From the NCBI RefSeq assembly GCF_024612015.1, contig NZ_CP102512.1, forward strand, positions 2,604,001 to 2,668,000: a stretch of DNA of 64,000 nt, in the 5' to 3' direction. This stretch comes from Streptomyces sp. CA-210063. GTDB taxonomy: Bacteria; Actinomycetota; Actinomycetes; Streptomycetales; Streptomycetaceae. Shown here piece by piece: positions 60,601-64,000 of this stretch. Every line of letters starts with the position of its first letter. Position 1 is the stretch's first letter. Both the position numbers and the translations under genes were made by a program. The notes beneath the pieces are model-generated. The model made no database searches and was not told the origin of the DNA. It saw only the letters and a program-made list of their open reading frames with translations.

Positions 60601-62083
60601 CTGGGTCGACGCCACCCGGCAGTCCGACTCCACCTGGACCTGGCAGAAGACCAAAGCCGACGGGACGGTCGACTCGAAGGGGGTGCGCACCTACCAGGAC
60701 CTGGCCAGGGCCCGTTGGACCGATCACATCGGCACGGACGTCGTGCGGTACCGCGAGGGCGGCCGGGTCCGCGAGTACGCGTACACGGTGAACCGGCCGG
60801 TCGTCGCACCGCCCGTGGACACCGGCCGGATCTCCTTGTCCGATCTCCTCTCCCAGTCCACGCGCCACTTCGAACCGGATGTCTCGGCCACCGTCAACCG
60901 GGAGGTCTGGCAGGAGTTCGACATGGGCAAGGTCGTCCGCCGCCGTGATCCGGTGGAGGGCGTCGAGGGCCGTTTCCGGGAGTCGGAGTCGCTCTGGAAC
61001 CAGTGGCGTGAGTACCAGGACGGCAGGCTGGTCGCCCAGCGCACCATCACCGGACGGGTCTGGGCCACCGACGCCTTCGGCCGCTGGTCGAACTTCGACG
61101 TCGCCAAGCTGCCGGAGATCAGCAGCCTGCCGAAGGCCGGCGGAGAGGTGGGCCTGGACGGACATCGCAGTTGGCGTCTCATCGGACGCGAGGTGGACTT
61201 CCGCGGCTACACCAACGAATTCCGCGGCCTGAACCGTGAGTTCCGCGACCCGTTCCACGAGATCTGGACGGGTGTCCAGGACGGCTCCTCGCACGCCCTG
61301 CCGATGTGGCGCCATCAAGTGCGCAAGGCCCTCACCGACTTCACCATGGGCTACCTGATCGAGTTCGGCACCAGCCTCGCCGTGTCGGCCATCACCGCGG
61401 ACATGGGCAACACCCGGTTCGACCTGACGACGGCCCTCCAGCGGGCGGCGCTCAACGGCGCCATCGGCGGCGGCATCCGCGTCGGCGTCAACGTGCTCTA
61501 CGACACCACACGCCTCGGCTATCTCAAGTACGGCCTGACCAACCTCGACCAGGGCATGGACTGGAACCGCCACCCCCTGGCCTCCAAGGACGACTGGGCG
61601 GGCGAATGGTCGGTGTTCGAGAACCCCACCCGCTGGCGCTCCGGCTCGTACGACTTCTTCAACAGCCTGGGCGTCGGTGTGCTCACCGGTTTCGTCAACA
61701 GCACCGTCAACGCGGCGGTGTTCGGCGTGAACGGCCAGAAGCGCACCGGACTCGACGCCCTCGAAGCGGGTGCCTGGGGTGCGGCGGGTTCGGCCTTCAC
61801 CGGCATCACCAGCGGAATGGTCCGGTACACCTTCCACGCCACCGGGGGCTCACGGATCTTCCACCGCGGTGGCCCTGGCGAGCTGATATGGCAGGCCATC
61901 GAGTCGCTGGCCGCGGGAGTCACCAACTACAGGATCAACAACCAGGGCGCCCACATCACCCCGGACCGCGCGTTCCCGCCGTCCTCGGGCAGCATGACGG
62001 CCGCGCCGCCCGCAGCGGCGCCTGAGCAACAGCCACCGGCCACCGACCCGGCCGCTCTCACCGAGGGATGGGAACCCCTATGA
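51602..62083 (+). CDS. Giant multidomain T7SS-type effector with internal pierisin-like ADP-ribosyltransferase
   Basis: About 3,493 residues. Order: a T7SS-signal-like helical domain (1-150, starting EWNRVGFSGNPVTGDP); a hydrophobic stretch (about 175-245); Gly/Arg-rich and Asp/Leu-rich linkers; a pierisin-like ADP-ribosyltransferase (about 960-1095) with Arg969 (TLWRIGGR), Ser1008 (FVSATTD) and Glu1056 (DNEIAFPGGI); SFDGA repeats (about 1143-1183); at least three copies of a module of about 300-350 residues (about 1230-2230); RHS-like Trp/Arg/Gly strands (about 2480-3200); and a Gly/Ala-rich helical C-terminus. I chose TTG 51602, 4 bases after GGAGGA; GTG 51590 lies before that site. It overlaps the next gene by ATGA. 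Confidence 0.85.
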   Translation: MATSDEWNRVGFSGNPVTGDPGVVEGITKELRDLSDLAGRVSGGLDTLLTKAEDGGFEGRTADALRTYVKQELKTFMENVNRSFDMAADATARYARALGDSQDRAENAADTVAALERVGGQPLAENDPELTRARNEVDAEQDALQAEAKILEDTLHEAARLVSRPVKKPKKSFWKKFVSTFFKVLEIVTLVLTLVAAVVTGPLGLVAFGLGAILFAKALVDYAMGNGNALSLGLAFLGILFPSTKGLTTIGGLTRMLSSGGKALGGALSASGRMLFRSGRTLLSPRALLTLTGQGLARFAGGLGGLGGRALSGLSALPRVLSRTPAMLASTLRYMGGFARSTWQRGRSALSRDFHQSTAFVGGNMAMRVGVFTVMSMGRLTMSALLPMRYSEIARFGYGGAFRMGFLERGLHWTSRSVSPLSRTGSLAGNLAEFTGRTLNPTGNLRPVGDTATGRFAVPGTSEFNDTLDELADITVSSITAPRTPGFSSLTGPGSLRTPGRLDDMGVGLNNLDVLDTVGLPVGTVPVGQRLGLVNPVTGRPFDDLMSPRPRTTLTMFDELGAPLTPGSPVPLLPPRNAVDQLRDLDTLTGLERTDAGLLKPLDDLTDLADLSLDGKLGGLSEPQLRQILDGEIDLVNVTPDGVVLRIGKTDPVDVRVQLKDGVSVSLMGPADTRVPTLTSTTGPDRLDDLGIRLDDLTRLLPDTTDGARSARELLGLGPVRTDLVSNPVTTTPSFTPLTLRDVITGGATGKLAADRFQTWARAQSAQFQLDTAGRRLTEISELADVPPLSRARAELDVSAAKLEFNQARIDFDRLGMNLDTVRRDITVMTTRLDGPVATLPTGELRLLDDLGRPTGQWITMEPGQTVRWVLRTDSGVVPDVRVQTVDGGFTVTAPDGVVTGFGADGRPTGLGDLGSVSLPPSPRTGVDEVVLSSPGDLDRLAFAADRSVDIQTISPAPVWRETDETLWRIGGRRGLDQIFSEGFTVRDPLETSLDIMVRTGQPSAFVSATTDRNLLWDGIFKFEIEASGGIDVGRTFERSMGPEGWRASGWASDNEIAFPGGIASDFIRGAYRMDAQHNLLEWIPNPNFKGSNPLPELAADIRVSGEGTSGIGALDFQGLSVDDQLKLLDQLDLGGARGWDEVNSLDRTNSFDGARSFDGANSFDGARSFDGANSFDGARSFDDIGSLDGRGFLDDAGEELDLGHLSDDFRLDRFDAPAPHSETVLLDPQQFSGVPGIRAEWQRTPLDDGGFALTDGAGDIRLVFTADEVLEFRDVRLPGADGFLRFEAAPGPGALPRLVGTDGLPVPGGTVIEPVRGALNVVTGVRVQSLDGAWVGRFDLDGTPLSGQLTLSGPAGGPLTGARLTTTFTQLPGGGTAPAYRLTVPGLGDGAFSVVRLDGDLAQRLPGGFAVTDTATGGRFLFDRGGRLVDVPADGATPTRLDVSGSAVPETSVGPLTPLDNLGELGQLAGPNRLPLVDLPRTNLMPEPVGLDARLGATLPDGGPTPVNPSRFDGISLSGADELTNLRLRVTEIPATDLTPASFRIDVVDFGAPGGPVRLEEVTVTVREGGGLGITGPQGGVRWQFDALGQLEYRELPLSGTDFALRFTDDALNPMPVVGGDGVPVPGASVTPVRDASGALSELTVRVPMPGTDGLTAVWRFEPGGLLRQQELPLTLPGLDGPAGLGIKVTVTPGAGTTTTRVFELTGPANLTGSFRLGSMDGSLAGRLQNGFTVTDTVTGSRFHFDAGGRLAVRDLPARDGSGFLRFTEGAAPGTPPIRLDDLGDAGLALDDMAQIFSRTLDEAGGVARPLDELSRLTGPDTPPISSLPEFGDLGLEERALVDDLWNRLVQDVRPVSPDELNRVLGTDSPRTDSFSELGDLPDTDMAALQARLDNLRQLGGEPGQALDGPLSRMAGPGDLTRPVPDGRPLSVDELSVPLSGVDDLADFDLRLTRLPATDATPPGSYRLDLADRTPGGQGPVRASDFTVELLDDSGRFAVIDPTGTTRFTFGPDGRFLGRDTVLAFDGLPEGLRLSVRVDPGADGTGRVMIDVLVPAGATGSVRFTPTSGPLAARLPSGVTLTDTVTGSRFHFDHTGRLAFRDLPDPEGSGFLRFTEGAPDTPPIRLDDLGDLGDGIGGSERVPLTSGNDALDGIDLARIFDRTLDEASGLRRPPEGAPVDLSDLGRAMDFLEPDSHVVQSLDMPGVHRLADDTTASLNRFGLPPELLHDQLRNLTGQTRLALRQQAVTTLGTYLDLPRATRLDDHLQSALHGGAGRVIGDFTVTPTPHGGPGGSRYTVHHNPSDVTLGFDANRALVHQEVFLRGGPGELDGLKLGMTGRTVDSTWTPSSFDLVGTRPADDLFTVTDLAPGTPGDLRGGFTVSDAAGTRSWHYGPEGVNVLQDVRLPGDRGVLRFDAGAPDGVPQVLDTAGGGPLPGVRAEVLDNGRIALVPTGKAAQPMERAVFDRAGTLVEETVAVRIKGGKVNGDYWKIDHATGKAVRLDSSGNPLTSRYDTAKVEKSATGQFKLTGEGDVTLFEREILGNGNVLQIDLDRFGRARWTEFDKTGTKTRSGERIWDSDRRTAHDTLPYRWAPVDVLDVRTYTKALDGGMIRVEKNAKGEWAWTRFEKGGTEVLSGTREWTWTRVGYKDTFLDPATGQRTVAQRRGDVWPLDGYHGSRQYLEHPVLPGPAPAGQRVNPVVHSAVGPNNKPIDVIEEIIDEVAQLADGGSLHVARISDQRMPAAGWYPRAGHGRFDGFFRNFVTGDSMFQVSKWTETAADGTELRGVRLASHGGHSWQDIDRFGRVVRETRTLENGDVIEVGRSLTDAKQWAPAPKWDGSAASYELPWLNTKTGTSGTRHVAADGSFEDVFRGADGNEVLSMRSQGTGVREYLGENPARGIGADDVSGVWVDKNTQLQITGRRDHWDDLYVESHGDPRKDTWTWKATDPDGAVTEGIRKQNRGSLYSRTWDDSFIDFERLENGRRGDAIRERNATGDGSVWVDATRQSDSTWTWQKTKADGTVDSKGVRTYQDLARARWTDHIGTDVVRYREGGRVREYAYTVNRPVVAPPVDTGRISLSDLLSQSTRHFEPDVSATVNREVWQEFDMGKVVRRRDPVEGVEGRFRESESLWNQWREYQDGRLVAQRTITGRVWATDAFGRWSNFDVAKLPEISSLPKAGGEVGLDGHRSWRLIGREVDFRGYTNEFRGLNREFRDPFHEIWTGVQDGSSHALPMWRHQVRKALTDFTMGYLIEFGTSLAVSAITADMGNTRFDLTTALQRAALNGAIGGGIRVGVNVLYDTTRLGYLKYGLTNLDQGMDWNRHPLASKDDWAGEWSVFENPTRWRSGSYDFFNSLGVGVLTGFVNSTVNAAVFGVNGQKRTGLDALEAGAWGAAGSAFTGITSGMVRYTFHATGGSRIFHRGGPGELIWQAIESLAAGVTNYRINNQGAHITPDRAFPPSSGSMTAAPPAAAPEQQPPATDPAALTEGWEPL
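55030..55150 (+). repeat. 18/36-bp tandem repeat (SFDGA) in the giant gene
   Basis: Six consecutive hexapeptides alternate NSFDGA and RSFDGA, so the DNA period is 36 bp (AACTCC... / AGATCC...). The array directly follows the ADP-ribosyltransferase part. Near-identity at DNA level points to recent expansion. Confidence 0.92.
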
Positions 62084-64000
62084 CCCCCACCGTGCACCGG
62101 GTCGCCCCCAAGGGCCGCGGCACGCACCGCAGCATCGCCTCGGCCGTGCGCGCCGCCCATGACGGCGACGAGATCCACATCGCTCCGGGCGAGTACGTCG
62201 AGGAGTTGCTCCTCGACCGCGCGGTGCGCCTGCTGCCGGAGGACGGCCCGGACCACGCCGTACGGCTGCTGGCCGCGTCCCCCGGCCGGCCGGCGCTGGA
62301 GGTCGCCGCCCCGGGCGTGCGCGTCGAGGGCATCACCCTGACCGGCCAGGACCCGTCCCAGCCCGTCGTACTGGTCGGCTCCGGCGACCTCGAACTGGAC
62401 GCCTGCGGGATCTCCGGCGGCCGGGTCGAGGCGGGCGGCGACGCCTCGCTCACGCTGAGGGACTGCCGCGTCTCGGGGGCCGAGCTGGCCGCCGTGCACC
62501 TCAACACCACCGGCTCGGCACGGCTGACCCGGGTCGTCGTCGAGGACATCGAGGGCACGGGAGTCGTCATCGGCTCCCGCGCGACCGCCGAGGCCACGGA
62601 GTTGACCGTACGGCGGGTCACCGGCTCCGGTGTCCGTGTACGGGGCGCCGCCCGGGCGGTGCTGCGCGAGTGCCGGATCTCCGGGCCGGGCCGCAGCGGG
62701 CTGCTGGTGGAGGACGAGGCGTCCGTCGCCGCGCTGGACTGCCGGGTGACGGAGACGGCCGCCGAGGGGGTGCGGGTGCTGGGCAGCTCACGGCGGCCCG
62801 AGGAACCGGCGAGTCCGGGGAGCCGGGAGAACCGGGGAACTCAGGAAAGCCGGGACGTTCGGGAGAGCCGGGGAACTCAGGAAAGCCGCGACGTTCGGGA
62901 GAACCGGGACAGTGCGGACGGCGGTGTCCTGCTCGCCCGCTGCGAGATCCTGCGCACCGGCACGGACGGGGTCGCCGTCTTCGGCACCGGCGACGTCCTG
63001 CTGCTCGACTGCCGTCTGCGGGACGGCTCGGGCCCCGGTGTGAGCGCGGACGGCGAGAGCCGCGCGGAGCTGGTGGACTGCCAGGTCGACCGGGCGCACG
63101 GCTCGGGTCTGGTGGCCCGGGGTGCCGCCCGGCTGACCGCCGAGGGCACGTCGGTGACCGGCAGCCGGGCCAACGGTCTGCTGGCGGGCGACCGTTCGGA
63201 GGTCCGCATGACCGCCGGCGACCTGACGGAGTGCTCGTTCAGCGCGGTGCACGCCTGCGACGACTCCCGGGTGACGCTGACGGCGTGCCGTATCGCGTCG
63301 ACGGCGGAGCACGGGATCCGGGCCACCGACCGCGCCGGGCTCACCGTCGAGGGCGGCCGCATCACGGACTGCGGACTGTCCGGGGTGCGGATCGACAGTG
63401 CGGCCGAGGCGCGGATGCGCGGCCTCTCCGTGGTGCGCGGCCGGGCCGGCATCACCACCGAGTCGACCGGGACGGTGGTCCTGGAGGAGTGCGACGTCAC
63501 GGACGCCGAGCGGGCCGGGATCTCCTGCGGCACGGGGACGGCCCCGGTGCTGCGGGACTGCCGGATCAGCGGGAGCGGCACGGCCGGCCTGGTGATCGGC
63601 GAGCGCGCCGCGCCCAGCGTCGAGGGCTGTACGGTGCGGGACGCCGCGGGCTCCGGCCTGGTGGTGGGCCCGCAGGCCGAGCCCCGGGTCAAGTCCGTCA
63701 CGGTGGCCCGGACCGGCAAGAACAGCCTCTTCGTCGGCGAGAAGGCCCGCGGCACCTTCGAGGACTGTGTCTTCGCCGGGGCCGGCAGCGACGGCACGGC
63801 CTTCCCCGCGCTGCATGTGTCGGCCGGCGGCGCCCCCGTGCTGCGCGGCTGCCTGGTCCGGGACACCGAGGAGGACGTGGCGCTGGAGAAGGGCGCCCGG
63901 CCCGTGTTCGACGACTGCCTGTCCCGGGACGTGAAGAACCCCTCCCTGCCGACCGGCGCGGACCAGTCCCTGGCGGCCGCCGGCAGCCCGGGCGGGGACC
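62080..64000 (+). CDS. Right-handed parallel beta-helix protein, partial
   Basis: At least 640 residues; no stop before the window edge. After the N-terminal strand (TVHRVAPKGRGTHRSIASAV, HDGDEIHIAPGEY) there are many pectate-lyase-like rungs of about 22-24 residues with the pattern x-V-x-G-x-x-I-x-x-[SG]-x-x-x-G-V (GVRVEGITLTG, RDCRVSGAELAAVHL, LRECRISGPGRSGLLV). No signal peptide. ATG at 62080 overlaps the stop of the giant gene (ATGA), so they are coupled. Some Streptomyces relatives carry an AAA/EccA-like ATPase C-terminally; that part would be outside the window. A 36-bp in-frame repeat lies at 62824-62910. Confidence 0.85.
   Translation, partial: MTPTVHRVAPKGRGTHRSIASAVRAAHDGDEIHIAPGEYVEELLLDRAVRLLPEDGPDHAVRLLAASPGRPALEVAAPGVRVEGITLTGQDPSQPVVLVGSGDLELDACGISGGRVEAGGDASLTLRDCRVSGAELAAVHLNTTGSARLTRVVVEDIEGTGVVIGSRATAEATELTVRRVTGSGVRVRGAARAVLRECRISGPGRSGLLVEDEASVAALDCRVTETAAEGVRVLGSSRRPEEPASPGSRENRGTQESRDVRESRGTQESRDVRENRDSADGGVLLARCEILRTGTDGVAVFGTGDVLLLDCRLRDGSGPGVSADGESRAELVDCQVDRAHGSGLVARGAARLTAEGTSVTGSRANGLLAGDRSEVRMTAGDLTECSFSAVHACDDSRVTLTACRIASTAEHGIRATDRAGLTVEGGRITDCGLSGVRIDSAAEARMRGLSVVRGRAGITTESTGTVVLEECDVTDAERAGISCGTGTAPVLRDCRISGSGTAGLVIGERAAPSVEGCTVRDAAGSGLVVGPQAEPRVKSVTVARTGKNSLFVGEKARGTFEDCVFAGAGSDGTAFPALHVSAGGAPVLRGCLVRDTEEDVALEKGARPVFDDCLSRDVKNPSLPTGADQSLAAAGSPGGD
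62824..62910 (+). repeat. 36-bp in-frame repeat in the beta-helix gene
   Basis: Two and a half copies (62824-62859, 62860-62895, then a partial) encode RE[N/S]RGTQESRDV. This is a charged insert between rungs of the beta-helix. Confidence 0.9.

Overview
The window is a high-GC actinobacterial chromosome segment, almost certainly Streptomyces. The signs are strong third-position GC, frequent GTG/TTG starts with GGAGG-type ribosome binding sites, a vitamin B12-dependent nrdRJ operon beside lexA, an hflX-rsh-dapF-miaA-miaB backbone, an Rv0909-type antitoxin, and a dispersed intergenic repeat typical of Streptomyces. From memory, the lexA/nrdR/nrdJ, siderophore, hflX, rshA, dapF, miaA, miaB order matches the S. 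coelicolor SCO58xx-57xx backbone. I could not check this.

Layout. (1) 1-1.9 kb: a divergent TetR regulator (partial) and a DHA2 drug efflux pump with two near-identical palindromic operators between them. (2) 1.9-6.9 kb: housekeeping and unknowns (DUF4153-type membrane protein, ADP-ribosylglycohydrolase, histidine phosphatase, YdbC-like protein, TerD). (3) 7-14 kb: deoxynucleotide supply and SOS control (nrdJ, nrdR, lexA, dinG-like helicase), with visible NrdR boxes, an SOS box and a 54-bp perfect palindrome between convergent lexA and dinG. (4) 14.3-19.2 kb: a three-gene NIS-siderophore locus (GNAT, IucA/IucC synthetase, aminotransferase). (5) 19.6-22.3 kb: two tandem paralogous exported serine proteases. 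(6) 22.3-29.6 kb: an accessory island of six genes. A Gfo/Idh/MocA protein and a DegT/AHBA-synthase-like protein are transcribed left. A LysR regulator faces an operon of an MfnB-like furan-phosphate-synthase homologue, an AhpD-like protein and an unknown protein. Four of these proteins appear to lack the family's catalytic residues, and tandem repeats border the island. (7) 29.8-41.3 kb: conserved backbone (hflX, M1 peptidase, rsh, dapF, miaA, antitoxin pair, extradiol-dioxygenase-like, miaB).

(8) 41.4-64 kb: a non-canonical type VII secretion (T7SS) locus, the most interesting part of the window. Leftward genes encode a long coiled-coil protein with a WXG-like head, a small ESX-like protein without WXG, an ECF sigma factor, a membrane protein and an EssC/EccC-like ATPase with three ATPase domains. 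A divergent 10.5-kb gene encodes a protein of about 3,490 residues. It has a T7SS-signal-like head, a membrane segment, an internal pierisin-like ADP-ribosyltransferase domain, hexapeptide repeats, several copies of a module of about 300-350 residues and an RHS-like tail. It is translationally coupled to a parallel beta-helix protein that runs off the window. No EccB, EccD, EccE or mycosin gene is visible here.

A recurring small-scale feature is tandem or direct repetition that overlaps stop codons and extends into the 3' intergenic DNA. It is seen at six genes between 5.5 and 29.8 kb.
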